Shown here in pieces: positions 48,877-60,782 of a DNA stretch of 64,000 nt. The DNA lies in NCBI RefSeq assembly GCF_001039355.2, contig NW_019773692.1:25809-89808 (forward strand). The letters are read 5' to 3'. The notes beneath the pieces are model-generated. The model did no database searches and was not told the origin of the DNA. It saw nothing but the letters and a program-made list of their open reading frames with translations. How positions within the stretch are numbered: position 1 is the stretch's first letter; the number at the start of each line of letters is the position of its first letter. Both the position numbers and the translations under genes were made by a program. The DNA is from Lingula anatina (Eukaryota; Brachiopoda; Lingulata; Lingulida; Lingulidae).

Positions 48877-51800
48877 GTAATGACAAACTATGGCTATACT
48901 TGAAGTAGTGGTGAGGTCTGATTTATCACTTAAACTGTACTACACAGGGCTAATATTAAACTTTTTTTTCATATCTACATTACTAAATAAAACTGAAAGG
49001 AAATTGAAAATAACTCACAGGAGCTGTTTAAAAGACTTTTTATGGGTCATATGAGCTGCCAAAAACTCCCTTAAATGTTTATTTAAAAGTTTTCAATGTT
49101 TTCCCTTTTCAGCCATAATCTCCCGTCAGTTTGTGGAGATGACCAGGTCCAGGATCGAGGGTCTGCTGGCAGCCTTCCCCAAACTGATGAATACAGGGAA
49201 ACAGCACACCTTTGTGGAGACGGAGAGTGTGCGCTACGTGTACCAGCCCCTGGAGAAACTGTACATGCTGCTTATCACCACTAAGGCCAGCAATATCCTA
49301 GAGGATCTAGAGACCTTGAGATTATTTGCCAGAGTTGTAAGTAATGGATTTTAATTATTCTGTTGTATTTCATTTTATCGACAAATTAGATCAATTTTCA
49401 TTTTATAATTTTATGTATAAATATGACAGTAAATTATTATTATTATTAATTCATTTTCTTAATTGTTTTATTCCCAGGATCCTCACTGATGCATTTTAGT
49501 TTTAGACGACACATTTTCATTTCATCAGATTTGGAAGAATCATTGTAAAAATCTTTTGCTTCCCCCATCATATTGGTCTTTATATAATATTTGCACTTAG
49601 TTTGATCAAGGCTTGATATTGCCCCATAAAAATATGTGCTTTGAATAATGATATATACATTTAAAGTGGTGAAAACTATATCCTCAATATTTTGACATCT
49701 TGTACTTAGTGCAAAAGCCAGGTTGTTACTTTATGAGCAATATCGTGTTTGCCTATGATTATCACCAAACTGTTTCGCACCTGAGACAACAGTCATGCTG
49801 AACACATTTCCCGCTAATATGAGGCAAACTTAAAGAGAAAAGACAGCATTGTTTGTAAGCGAGATCTTAAACTACAGATTTAGTCCTTTATAGATGAAAT
49901 TGACCTTGATGCAAAAAATTACCATGCCCACCAATTGTTTCTGTTTAGTAAACTGACCCCTATTCAATTGGTATTGAAAATGAGCAGATAGAAATTGGCT
50001 TGACACTTACTCATACCCTTGCATTCAATTTGTCTAGATGTCAGAGAATTTGTTTGGCTTATTTCTCATTTTGAGGCAAAATTACATTAACTGCTGTAAG
50101 ATGAGTAAGCCAGTAAGGGACCACATTTCACTCTTCCTAGTATTTATAAGCTGTATATATATATATTTGAATTGCAGATCCCAGAGTACTGCCGAGCCAT
50201 GGAGGAGTCAGAGATAGTTGACCAAGCATTCCCACTGATCTTTGCCTTTGATGAGATAGTGGCACTGGGATACAGAGAGAGCGTCAACCTCGCCCAGATC
50301 AGGACCTTTACTGAGATGGACTCACATGAAGAGAAGGTGTTCCAGGCTGTCAGACAGGTAAAAACATATCTTTAATGGTCTTAATGAGAGTCTGGGATTG
50401 AAGTCCAGCTGTCAGACAAATCTAGTACAGTTTTATGGTCTTATTGAGACTGGGGTTATTCATCATCACTGATCTGATAGGACAAGTGCACATTTAAGAG
50501 TTGTTTTGATCAATTTTCATCTACTGTAGATCACATCTTGGGACAAGTGAACATTGACTTGGACACTTATAAATGAAGGTAAAAGCTTAAAACCTGTTAT
50601 TTCTAGACACAAGAAAGAGAAGCCAAGGAACAGATGCGTAAGAGAGCAAAAGAACTCCAACAACAGAAGAGGGAGAATACCAAGCGCGGCGGACCAGCAT
50701 ATAAAGGGATTGGAAGCAGCGACTTCCGCTCCAGCTCATCTGTCATGGAGACGGCACTTCCAGAACCAACCAAACCTGCCTATACTCCTCCAGCGTAAGT
50801 GGAACTTTTCTAGAAATTATTGCATATTCCTGTGACATTATTCAATTTTTACTATTGCTGACTTGTGTATCATGAGACAGAAACAAATCTGGCCCCAGAT
50901 TCACAAAAAAAAAAAAAAAAAAAAAAAGAAAAAAAGGGTAAAAAGTCAGTTCCCTGGCATAGTTGACTAGGATTTCCATGAGTGTGCTGTAACACTGCTC
51001 CTGATAGGTTAAGTTGTGACCATGTAACCTTGGGAATTAACTTCTTAGTCAAGGAACCTGACTGAATTTTTTTGATGAAACTGGGACCTGGTCTAAACAT
51101 GCTGCTACTACTGCCATTCTGCCCAAGGGCAAAGGATGATGATGGTGTCGATGTCTAAGGTCCTTCACTGTCATTAACAACCTGTTCTCTACCATGTACC
51201 AGGCTGGTGTTCAGCGAAGGAAGAACAATTACTCAAACTCGATCACAGGTCTAGACTCTATTCTAGATCTGTTTTGCACAATTTGATACATTTTCTCCTT
51301 GTTTTGTTTATATCTTATCTTCATTGTATCTTAGGTATACAGTAAATTATTCAAGTATATTGTCAACTCTTTTTAGGTGGTATTGGCAAAGTTTCTCTTA
51401 TACTAATTGAATATTGTGCTTACTTTCACTGGCAAGAAGATTGAATCAAGTTTTATAGTTTTTATCATCCAAATTTAAAGTGTACTTACCTTTGCAGTAT
51501 TTGAATCAGAACCTATGTGCTATTAAACATGATGATGACTGCAAAGTCTTGTTTTCCTCTTCCAGTCGTCCCTCTGGTACTGGTAAAGCCATGAAGCTAG
51601 GCAGTAAGACTAAAGATGTGGACATGTTTGTAGATCAGCTGAAGTCTGAGGGACAAAGTGAGTAATTTTACTACGTGTTTCTTACCATTTCTGTGTTATA
51701 GTTCTCTGGTGACCATAGAAATAGTTTCCTCTCACTTAAGTCAGTAGCAGTATATTGTAGCTGAGATGGTCTAGGTTGTGCAAATGTCTCTTTACTCTCA

Positions 51801-54800
51801 AAGCTAGAGCATTAAGTCGGGGCCAAGTTGTTCACTAATAAGACATGCAATATTTGTTTGGTCAGTGACCAGAGAAGGCCACTACCATGCCTGTTGCTTT
51901 ATTTGCAAGTTTTATTTAGGTAAAAGTTTTATTTAAAGTAATCAATTATGACAAACCTTTTTACAACACAGTTTGACAAATGGTGAAATATTCTGTCCTG
52001 CATCATGACATTTTGCCAGTGATTAATACCAAATTATGTTTCGCACCTGAGTAACAGTCATGCTGAACATATTTCCCGCTAATATGAGGCAAAAAGGACA
52101 GTTTTGAAGTAATGAGTTTCAGAAGATGAGGGTGAAAGAAATCATCAGTGTGATGATAGATATGGCAATACTTTGATTTATTTTGCAGTAATCAAGTGTT
52201 GTGAGTTCTACTTTATTACGTTCAAGATTGCGACACCTGGTGTGATGCGTAAGCAATTCATAAACTAATATACTACACAAGTATGACATAACTGCAGGGA
52301 TGTTTCCTGCCCAGATGTTCCTGGGCAGTGCCAGTGGGTATTAATTATGAAAACATTTCCTAATGTTTAATATGTTAACCTTCCAGATGTGGTGAGCACT
52401 AGTTCAGGTAAACCCTCAGCAGTGTCCAGGGCAGCAGTGCCAGAGGTCAACCAGGAGAGGTAAGACTGGACATTGGGGACAGGTGGGGATGGGAGGGGCA
52501 GGGACATTGGGGTTGGACAGAAGACTGGACATGGGGGTGTGGAGAGGGGTTGCACACAAGAGATTGGGCATACAGTACATTCAGTTGGACAGATTGACAA
52601 GGCTTAACAAGGGAGGACTTTTGTGTAGATAAGAGTATATTAAAGTGGAGGGTTTCTTAGACACTTGAATATATATGTGGCTATATATTGCGCACAACAT
52701 CCTCAGTGGTCAAATTGCACTGAAGACAGCTTAGTATTATGTGGCATTAAATGGAAGCTAATATTTTGTGAGTTATCTGCATTTAAACTCCATATGATTA
52801 ATTTTATTTTTGTGTTTTAATATATATGTAGACAATATGCACAAGTATTAAGACTGGTGTGTTATTTGCAGTGTAAACATCAACGTGGAAGAGAAGATCA
52901 ATTTGACAGCTGGGCGAGACGGAGGTCTACAGAACATGGAGGTCCACGGTCTGGTCACACTGCGCGTCACAGACGAGAAATACGGGAGAATTAAGATAGC
53001 AGTCAATAATAGAGACCAAAGGGGGATCCAAGTACAGGTATGGGGTGCTTGTATAGTGAAAGATTTGTTCTGCATTGCTCAGTTTAGAAAAGATTGCTAT
53101 ATGTTTAAGGTTAAGGTTAGGTGAAGATGAAAGGCCTAAAACCAATTATTGCAGCGTCTAAAATTTTTGCATGATAAACTGAGCATCTTAATTCAACAAC
53201 AACAACAACAACAAAACAATGCAGCGCACAGTTTCAGAGAAAATATACAACATTATGCTTTTAATTTGATTGCAAATTAATTCAGTACAGTTTTTGTCAG
53301 AAATTTCTCTTTTAGCAGCATAAAGAAGTTGGTTCTCATTAATGCCAGCATGTTTCACTGTTTTCCTCACTGTATTTTCTCCAGACTCATCCTAATGTGG
53401 ATAAAAAGCGGTTTGCCTCAGAGTCTTGCATAGCCCTCAAGAACCCAGATAAGTCATTCCCTATGAAGACGGATGTGGGTGTTCTTAAATGGAGGTTCCA
53501 GACACAAGATGAGAGCTGTATGCCTCTATCTAGTAAGTCACCTGTGTTAAGAGAACTACAGCCTTGGTTCAAAACTGCTGGCTGTTTATTGAATGCTCAA
53601 GTTGCTGAAAACAATATTTTACATCCATTTTCTTGTTTAGAGGAAAGTGTGCGAGGACGTTTATACATTATGAACAATGCTAGTGATTAGAATCTGAGGC
53701 TGTCCACATCTAGATTTTTGTGATGAAAAATGTCCAGTTTATTGGACAGGTCAGATAAAACAACAGGATTAATTTTATGCAAATGTGGCCCATTCATCTA
53801 AGAAACTGATGGGTTTTTATTAAACAAAGATAAAGGACAGATAAGAGAAGACTAGTAAATGAGGATGAAGTAATACTTAATAAATGATGCATCGTCAATC
53901 TTTCCAGTAAATTGTTGGCCATCAGAGACCAGTAGTGGGTGTGATGTGAACATAGAATATACACTGGAGCAAGAAGATATGGAACTAAATGATGTAGTTA
54001 TTACCATACCACTACCGTAAGTATAACAAGAAGATATGGAACTAAATGATGTAGTAATTACCATACCACTACCATAAGTAGTGGTAAGTACAATAAATTG
54101 CACAAAAGATAAAGCACCATGCTGGAATGATGTTGAATAAAGCCCTGAACCCAAGGTAGAATTGAAGCAGTGAGAAAATTACAATTTCATGATATTAAGA
54201 TACAGTTGTATTGTATAATAAGATATATTGTATATATATGGGATGTTAACTGGTCATATACTCTCCACAGCCATGGTCAGTCTCCAGTGGTCAGTGATTG
54301 TGATACAATTCTATCATAATAAGATATATTGTATATATATATGTGATGTTAACTGGTCATTTCCTCTCCTCAGCCATGGTCAGTCTCCAGTGGTCAGTGA
54401 TTGTGACGGAGAGTACAATTTTGACCGGGCAAAGACTCAACTTGAGTGGTCCATTCCTGTCATAGACTCTGGTAACAAGACAGGCAGTATGGAGTTCAGC
54501 ATAGGAGGTCATCCTGATGACTTCTTTCCAGTCCACGTCTCATTTGTTTCCAAGAAATCTTTTTGTGATATAGAGGTATGTGTTTGGGTGGGCTTTTTTT
54601 AACATTGTTGTGTGACAGATGTTGAAGAGTTCATCTTGTCATGGATCTTTGATGATAATTTTAAAGGTTTATAAGAAGTTTAAATAGTAGATTATAGATG
54701 TAAATTAAAGAAAGAAATTATGCTGCGTATTTGCTTGAAAAATTGTTGAAGACTGTTCATAAAATTGTGACAGGGATGTGGTATAACTGTTTGGTTTGTG

Positions 54801-54923
54801 TAACTTTTAAATGGAATTTTTTTAATATTTCAGTTAATTGATGTTCAAATGGTGGACGATGGTACGCCCGTCAAATTCTCCTCACAAGTTCTCTTCTTTG
54901 TGGACAATTATGAAATAGTATAA
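47841..54923 (+). CDS. ARCN1: Coatomer subunit delta (delta-COP, archain), complete
   Basis: Delta-COP is a subunit of the COPI coat, which drives retrograde Golgi-to-ER and intra-Golgi transport. Twelve coding exons join without phase conflict to 1,515 bp, i.e. 504 residues (the human protein is about 511). Residues 1 to about 130 form the longin-like N-terminus ([20 protein letters not shown], then LPFRF-type core). Residues about 135-200 are a charged helical linker ([20 protein letters not shown]). Residues about 266-504 are the mu-homology domain ([72 protein letters not shown]), ending FFVDNYEIV. The gene is divergent from ARHGAP. The intron after the ATG holds an assembly join, and local duplications lie around exons 10 and 11. 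Confidence 0.98.
47844..48803 (+). other. ARCN1 intron 1, with a duplicated 130-bp segment
   Basis: The intron contains a single n at 48629. Sequence after it (48630 to about 48758) repeats 48206 to about 48335 almost exactly, whereas 48336-48628 is present only once. The repeat probably represents the two alleles, so true intron length is uncertain. Confidence 0.8.
48804..48843 (+). CDS. ARCN1: ARCN1 exon 2
   Basis: The 40-bp exon encodes [13 protein letters not shown] and ends in phase 1. The acceptor is TTACAG. The donor GTGAGT runs directly into a poly-T tract of nearly 30 bases. Confidence 0.95.
48848..48876. repeat. Poly-T tract at a donor site
   Basis: A long T run begins within the donor of ARCN1 exon 2. 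Its exact length may be unreliable in the assembly. Confidence 0.9.
49113..49336 (+). CDS. ARCN1: ARCN1 exon 3 (longin-like domain)
   Basis: The exon encodes residues about 15-89, including [40 protein letters not shown] and [20 protein letters not shown]. The acceptor is TTTTCAG and the donor GTT/GTAAGT. Confidence 0.97.
49337..50177 (+). other. ARCN1 intron 3
   Basis: An 841-bp AT-rich intron carrying a short dispersed element at 49748-49828 and a TA run near its acceptor. Confidence 0.85.
49748..49828. mobile_element. 81-bp dispersed element, copy 1
   Basis: It starts TTTGCC and ends GGCAAA. The centre TGTTTCGCACCTGAG and ACAGTCATGCTGAACA is shared with 52012-52093 in the same orientation. 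It is probably a very short MITE. Confidence 0.65.
50178..50357 (+). CDS. ARCN1: ARCN1 exon 4
   Basis: The 180-bp in-frame exon encodes residues 90-149 and includes [40 protein letters not shown] and [20 protein letters not shown], all highly conserved in delta-COP. The acceptor is TTGCAG and the donor CAG/GTAAAA. Confidence 0.98.
50607..50794 (+). CDS. ARCN1: ARCN1 exon 5 (charged linker)
   Basis: The exon encodes [20 protein letters not shown] and then a serine/proline-rich stretch to PAYTPPA. It forms the helical and disordered linker before the mu-homology domain. The acceptor is TTCTAG and the donor GC/GTAAGT. Confidence 0.95.
50795..51565 (+). other. ARCN1 intron 5
   Basis: A 771-bp intron with a poly-A tract at about 50907-50935. 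No element was recognised. Confidence 0.85.
51566..51657 (+). CDS. ARCN1: ARCN1 exon 6
   Basis: The exon encodes [20 protein letters not shown] then [10 protein letters not shown], matching the delta-COP linker motif with KALKLG and FVDKLKSEGE. The acceptor is TTCCAG and the donor A/GTGAGT. Confidence 0.97.
51658..52386 (+). other. ARCN1 intron 6
   Basis: A 729-bp intron that contains the second copy of the 81-bp element (52012-52093). Confidence 0.85.
52012..52093. mobile_element. 81-bp dispersed element, copy 2
   Basis: It has TTTGCC and GGCAAA ends and the shared centre ACAGTCATGCTGAACA followed by TTTCCCGCTAATATGAGGCA. Orientation matches the copy in intron 3. Confidence 0.65.
52387..52459 (+). 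CDS. ARCN1: ARCN1 exon 7
   Basis: The exon encodes [20 protein letters not shown] then VNQE, a poorly conserved linker. The phases (2 bases in, 2 out) join exons 6 and 8 exactly. The intron just after its donor is unusually G-rich, with loosely repeated GACTGGACATTGGGG-like units to about 52560. Confidence 0.9.
52460..52871 (+). other. ARCN1 intron 7, G-rich start
   Basis: The first roughly 100 bp are G-rich with decayed repeats of a GGACATTGGGG-like unit. The remainder is AT-rich. Confidence 0.75.
52872..53037 (+). CDS. ARCN1: ARCN1 exon 8 (start of mu-homology domain)
   Basis: The exon encodes [40 protein letters not shown] and [15 protein letters not shown]. The acceptor is TTTGCAG and the donor CAG/GTATGG. 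Confidence 0.98.
53038..53384 (+). other. ARCN1 intron 8
   Basis: A 347-bp intron with a (CAA)n tract at about 53194-53214. Confidence 0.85.
53385..53532 (+). CDS. ARCN1: ARCN1 exon 9
   Basis: The exon encodes [40 protein letters not shown] and QDESCMPLS. The acceptor is CTCCAG and the donor A/GTAAGT. Confidence 0.98.
53533..53907 (+). other. ARCN1 intron 9
   Basis: A 375-bp intron with GTAAGT donor and TTTCCAG acceptor. No element was seen. Confidence 0.85.
53908..54016 (+). CDS. ARCN1: ARCN1 exon 10
   Basis: The exon encodes [20 protein letters not shown] then [17 protein letters not shown]. The donor CC/GTAAGT leaves two bases of the proline codon. The last roughly 46 bases and the donor are duplicated in the intron. 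Confidence 0.97.
53971..54084 (+). repeat. 57-bp tandem duplication of exon 10 end and donor
   Basis: The sequence from 53971, including the exon end and donor (GTAAGT at 54017), recurs 57 bp later with few changes. In the second copy the donor reads ATAAGT, so it is dead. A separate GTAAGT arises just beyond, at 54084. Reading through the true donor meets TAA. Confidence 0.92.
54212..54417 (+). repeat. 103-bp tandem duplication across the exon 11 acceptor
   Basis: Two copies 103 bp apart each carry ATAAGATATATTGTATATAT, GATGTTAACTGGTCAT, an AG acceptor and CCATGGTCAGTCTCCAGTGG. In the first copy the exon-like part soon diverges to GATACAATTCTATCATAA and stops, so the second acceptor (54373) is the real one. 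Confidence 0.9.
54374..54575 (+). CDS. ARCN1: ARCN1 exon 11
   Basis: The exon encodes [40 protein letters not shown] and [20 protein letters not shown], then KSFCDIE. The acceptor is CCTCAG and the donor GAG/GTATGT. Confidence 0.97.
54834..54923 (+). CDS. ARCN1: ARCN1 exon 12 and stop
   Basis: The exon encodes [20 protein letters not shown] then FFVDNYEIV and TAA (54921-54923). The ending VDNYEIV matches the VDKYEIL end of vertebrate delta-COP. The acceptor is TTTCAG. Confidence 0.98.
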   Translation, partial: LIDVQMVDDGTPVKFSSQVLFFVDNYEIV

Positions 54924-56064
54924 CAGATGCATTCAGTATGCCTCCTGCCAAACGGATTAAATCTAGAACAAACTTTAGTTAATAGTGTTGGAATAATTGA
55001 ATTCACACTGCCGTGCTGAGAGGAAAAGGCAACTCTAGAATACACGACCTTGGATTATGAGGAAAAAAATAAGGAAGGGACAAAATTTGTGAAGTTTTAT
55101 GCAGCAGCAGCAGCTATTCCATCTTGTTTTCATAGCAGTCATACTATGTTGGAGTTAGATAATGTAAACATGTGGAAAGATGTCAAGAATGGCCAACACA
55201 TGCTGAATTATTTAATGTTCACATCTTCAAGTATCATTCATCACAACTGGCTGTCACTAGAAATCACTTCATCATTAAGATTACAACTACAGGGTTTTGT
55301 TTCCATAGTGAAGGGAGGGGGGGGGAGTGACAATTGAAACCAGATTTTTAAAAAATTATATAGTGACAATGAAGTTGAAAGGGCTAGAGTCTGGGAGAGA
55401 ATGGATCTTTAGAGTTTAGAATTACCAATATGTCAGTGTAATGAGCAGTTGCCTGGACTTCTGTGCTCACGTTCTGTGAAGAAAAGATGTATGTGTATTG
55501 CCAGGTGGAATAATGGAATTACTGTGGCCATGAAGTGCAGGAAAACTGAGGATTTTGAAAGTAAAAGTAATGTGGGGCATGTTACATTTGATCACAGGAA
55601 GAATATAAGCCTTGGGTAAAGTGTTGTAACATACATATTACAAAAGGACCTGATTGCCTTGCACTAAAATTATTTATATTTATCTTCTTTGTTTTTGCAT
55701 TCATTTAAAAGTCAAGAAATTTTAAGACGTGGAGTATTGGAAACACAATGAAAATCATACTGAATTTTACTGGTTAAGAAAAAAAAACTTGGTTTGCTGT
55801 CAAATTATAGTGCAGACATTGATAAATGATGGACAAGAGACCTTTACGTGATACGGAGAAAGGAGGCCGGCAAGGTGCAGTCTTGTGTGTTTTGGAGCAA
55901 AATGGTGGAACTTGGTTTAGTTTTTTTGCTGCATCTTTTCTTTATGCATTCAAACTTGTATATAAGATGTATTTGTATATTCCATATATTCTGGGGTTAA
56001 GGGTTGGTATGCCCTGAGAAACTGACAAAGTAAAGGCTATTGTTAACAAATCGGTGCAATTAAA
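54924..56064 (+). other. ARCN1: Probable ARCN1 3' untranslated region
   Basis: No coding signal follows the stop. The first good poly-A signal candidate is ATTAAA at 56059-56064, followed by T- and TG-rich sequence. AATAAA at 56509 and 56538 are alternatives. The end is therefore provisional. Confidence 0.45.
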
Positions 56065-59000
56065 ATGCATGTACTGTAAACTGTCTGATTTTTGTCTTAC
56101 TTTTCAGAAATTTTTTTCGGCAATGCTTCTGACAACCTTGCAATTTTGTTACTAAGATCTAATGCAGAGCTTCTGAGGCAGAGTGATATTTCAAAAACTG
56201 GTGTCCTTTCATTTGGGGGCACTGTTGCCGAAATGTTTTGAATGCAAGTAATAGGCATTTGAAAACTTTCCATTTCCTTTAAAAAGTGCGATATTTCTTC
56301 ACCCCTTCTGTCTGCCGTGGTAAATGAAAAATAGCCAGAGAATGAGGCAAGATATGTTTCAGTTGTCTTTACCATGATAAAGTCCTTTTGAAGGCAAAAC
56401 CTGTATAAAAATTACTCTTCTGAAATGCTGTCTGGCTTTATTTTCTAGTTGACCAATTGATTTGCTTTTACATCAAAACTAATAGTCCTTTTCCAAACAA
56501 GCATAACAAATAAAAAATTTCAATCAACTTTTATTTCAATAAAATATCAGTAAACGATGTAGGTGAAACTTACTTTAAATCACTGCACTGAGTATGTTTC
56601 GTCTGGTAACTTTTTCTCAGAAATATTGGAATGAGGTACTTATCTAAATGTGGTCATAATGATAAATATAGCTATATAATATATCAAAGCTGTAATTAAA
56701 AGTGGATACTATGACAAAAGTACTTGATAAATTTACTTCCAGTAAGAATGTCAATAATTATCACCAGTGAGATCATAAGCTGTAATTGTTTTCTGTAGAA
56801 TAATTAGAAAGTATTAATTTGGAGAATGGAAAAGTTCGTTAGTTGTCTGTTATTCATCAAATGCTATCAGTGGGAACGGAGTGCAACTAACCCTAATTAA
56901 TTAATCTTGCTTTCATTTTCCTCTCAAAGCTTGAACATAACTGCAGTAGTCATTTACTACAGTACAACATAATATGGGACAAAGATTTGGGCAACAACAA
57001 CAAAAATAAACCAAATATGAAAAAAACCTTACTTTATATTTTCTAAATTTGCAATATATTGCAGCTCTACATAATAGATATACACATCAATTCCACTAAC
57101 CCTGACAACTTCTAACCAGGATTTATGGTGGTAAAAGCAAATTAATGTAATCATCACAAAATAAGCAGAAATCGCCTGTAGGGCTCGGAAATAATACCTT
57201 TTGGATCATGACTAACTCAGACTAAGTATAAAAGATGACACTTATACTGGTAATAAATAAATTATAATAAAAGCTAAGGTAAACTTCACCAGTATCTCTA
57301 GACTTGGGTTTTTTTTTCTGAGAACTTGTCAAAGCTCTGATTGCACAGGGGGCCTCAAACAGTTGATTAATAGCGTGGGATTTTGCAAGACAAGCATTCA
57401 AGCAATCAATATAATATATTTGTTCTGATAACAAAAATTGGGAAAAGAAAAATAAGCAACCAATATGTATAAATATAATTATAGATACTATAAACGTTTT
57501 ACAGATATCAATTAACTTTTAAGTTATATATGTTTGTACGTAAAGAGATTTATCAATGTATATAATATTAACAACACTTAAACCAATGATGATAAAGTAA
57601 CATGATGCAATTATGCAATAAAAATCAATTATAAAGCTGCAATATAGTGGCACATTGAATACAGCTGAAATAAATTAAATACTTCATTAATAATAACTGA
57701 AACATAGGAGTAAAATTGCACACAATATGATTTGACTTATAATCATCTAAAACTTAGTCCAGAAATAGGTCATCCAAGAAAATAACTCCTGCTTTTCATC
57801 CATGTTGATTTCAAATTGACCTCATTTCTCTCTCTGTCACAGCATGTGCTGACCAAATTTAAGTGCAAGATTACATTTCATGTTGAGATCAAATCTCATC
57901 AATAAATTCTGCAAACTGTAAATAAAAAACAGATAACATATGCCTAATTACAAATTACATCATCTGTAAAATGTTTACACTTTGCATTAGCAATAAATAA
58001 CACCAAGCTGAATACTTAGATTTCATATATATTTTGATGTTGTAGCTTATTTGTTACCAAGCATGTTATATTTGGCATATAGCCTACTCAATATGGGTAT
58101 GTTAATGTAGAAATAGTTCAATACTGATAATGCTTACAAGGTATCCAATACAACACTAAGTTAAAAGATCAATGGATAAAGCATCTTTGAATAATAAGAA
58201 TCATAGATCATGAATTCACTTTTCACATAAAGCCAGAATAATAATAAGTCTTTATCACCAGACACCAGTACTAATGCATTGTTGTTCTGTAAATATTTCA
58301 CCGAAGTTTTTCTTTGATCTCTTTAGAAGTCTGTACACAGTACCCCGTGTTTCAGAGTGGAGAACTATATTTTTGTATATTTTGGTTATAGAGGATAGTC
58401 TCTGCCATCCTCAGGGTATAAAGCAGCTTCCTATGTCAAAAATAAGTGCATTTTGAGATTAGATTCCTTGTTTTATACAAATTGTTCCTTGGCTCTTAGG
58501 CTCAGGTTAATTTCAAGACTTTCCCCTACAACTCTGTTCTTGTTAGCTTTAGGCTGCAACATTCAGGGCAACTGTCATCACCACATCCAGAATAATGTTG
58601 TTTATTAATTTATATGTACGATTAAGAAGAACAGAAGATATTCTATATTATGACAAGCAGCAATTTTTCAACTAAATGCAAAGCAAAAGATGAATAATGA
58701 AAATTATTAAAGGGGTATGATCCCTTCATCATACTTCTGTCACTAGTATTAGTATATATAATTCACAAGAATGATCATAGGTCTAACTAGTTTGCTTAAA
58801 AGAGCACAAACATTGTTTCATATGTATTGCACATGTATCAAAACTGGGAAAATTAATGAAAATTATTTATACTGGAGACTTTAGATCTCAGTCTATCAGC
58901 ACTTCTATTAGCCTTGCAAATCTTTTATCTTTAACAAATCTATACCAAAATTGTGCTTTTCTGTATCACAAGGTAAATGCGGAGCAGGGTAAATGTACCT

Positions 59001-59120
59001 GACTGCTTTTAGAAACGTCAAATGCATATTTTACAATTGTGCTTTTACTTTGTGTCTATTACCACTGCACATCTACATTACACTACTGCTACATAGGCCA
59101 CATTCAGACCAGTAGACTTA

Positions 59121-59171
59121 GGCTTCGTTCACATGCAATGTCTATTTTCTAAATTCTATTTTCTATTCGCG
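59121..59171. mobile_element. Left end of the 257-bp palindromic element, cut by gap
   Basis: GGCTTCGTTCACATGCAATG and the next 31 bases match the left end of the element at 60783 in the same flanking context. It is the same locus in the other allele-like block. Confidence 0.85.
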
Positions 59172-59652
59172 NNNNNNNNNNNNNNNNNNNNNNNNNNNNN
59201 NNNNNNNNNNNNNNNNNNNNNNNNNNNNNNNNNNNNNNNNNNNNNNNNNNNNNNNNNNNNNNNNNNNNNNNNNNNNNNNNNNNNNNNNNNNNNNNNNNNN
59301 NNNNNNNNNNNNNNNNNNNNNNNNNNNNNNNNNNNNNNNNNNNNNNNNNNNNNNNNNNNNNNNNNNNNNNNNNNNNNNNNNNNNNNNNNNNNNNNNNNNN
59401 NNNNNNNNNNNNNNNNNNNNNNNNNNNNNNNNNNNNNNNNNNNNNNNNNNNNNNNNNNNNNNNNNNNNNNNNNNNNNNNNNNNNNNNNNNNNNNNNNNNN
59501 NNNNNNNNNNNNNNNNNNNNNNNNNNNNNNNNNNNNNNNNNNNNNNNNNNNNNNNNNNNNNNNNNNNNNNNNNNNNNNNNNNNNNNNNNNNNNNNNNNNN
59601 NNNNNNNNNNNNNNNNNNNNNNNNNNNNNNNNNNNNNNNNNNNNNNNNNNNN
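59172..59652. other. Assembly gap (481 N)
   Basis: A run of N beginning inside a palindromic element. Confidence 1.
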
Positions 59653-60782
59653 CAATAAATAACACCAAGCTGAATACTTAGATTTCATATATATTTTGAT
59701 GTTGTAGCTTATTTGTTACCAAGCATGTTATATTTGGCATATAGCCTACTCAATATGGGTATGTTAATGTAGAAATAGTTCAATACTGATAATGCTTACA
59801 AGGTATCCAATACAACACTAAGTTAAAAGATCAATGGATAAAGCATCTTTGAATAATAAGAATCATAGATCATGAATTCACTTTTCACATAAAGCCAGAA
59901 TAATAATAAGTCTTTATCACCAGACACCAGTACTAATGCATTGTTGTTCTGTAAATATTTCACCGAAGTTTTTCTTTGATCTCTTTAGAAGTCTGTACAC
60001 AGTACCCCGTGTTTCAGAGTGGAGAACTATATTTTTGTATATTTTGGTTATAGAGGATAGTCTCTGCCATCCTCAGGGTATAAAGCAGCTTCCTATGTCA
60101 AAAATAAGTGCATTTTGAGATTAGATTCCTTGTTTTATACAAATTGTTCCTTGGCTCTTAGGCTCAGGTTAATTTCAAGACTTTCCCCTACAACTCTGTG
60201 CTTGTTAGCTTTAGGCTGCAACATTCAGGGCAACTGTCATCACCACATCCAGAATAATGTTGTTTATTAATTTATATGTACGATTAAGAAGAACAGAAGA
60301 TATTCTATATTATGACAAGCAGCAATTTTTCAACTAAATGCAAAGCAAAAGATGAATAATGAAAATTATTAAAGGGGTATGATCCCTTCATCATACTTCT
60401 GTCACTAGTATTAGTATATATAATTCACAAGAATGATCATAGGTCTAACCAGTTTGCTTAAAAGAGCACAAACATTGTTTCATATGTATTGCACATGTAT
60501 CAAAACTGGGAAAATTAATGAAAATTATTTATACTGGAGACTTTAGATCTCAGTCTATCAGCACTTCTATTAGCCTTGCAAATCTTTTATCTTTAACAAA
60601 TCTATACCAAAATTGTGCTTTTCTGTATCACAAGGTAAATGCGGAGCAGGGTAAATGTACCTGACTGCTTTTAGAAACATCAAATGCATATTTTACAATT
60701 GTGCTTTTACTTTGTGTCTATTACCACTGCACATCTACATTACACTACTGCTACATAGGCCACATTCAGACCAGTAGACTTA

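Larger units (their letters stand above)
56065..60782. other. Intergenic region between ARCN1 and AMPD2
   Basis: AT-rich sequence without a recognisable gene. Its second half consists of a block of about 1.2 kb present twice around an N gap. Small open frames, including an identical 60-codon pair in the two blocks, show no protein features. Confidence 0.7.

Noticed and set aside
54271-54318. Alternative ARCN1 exon 11 at the first acceptor
   Set aside because: The frame reaches a stop soon after the shared segment, and the delta-COP motif [10 protein letters not shown] is only in the second copy.
58274-60118. Identical 60-codon frames at 58274-58456 and 59936-60118 as a conserved gene pair
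   Set aside because: The identity comes from the allele-like duplicate block; the peptide has no recognisable features and there are no splice or promoter signals.
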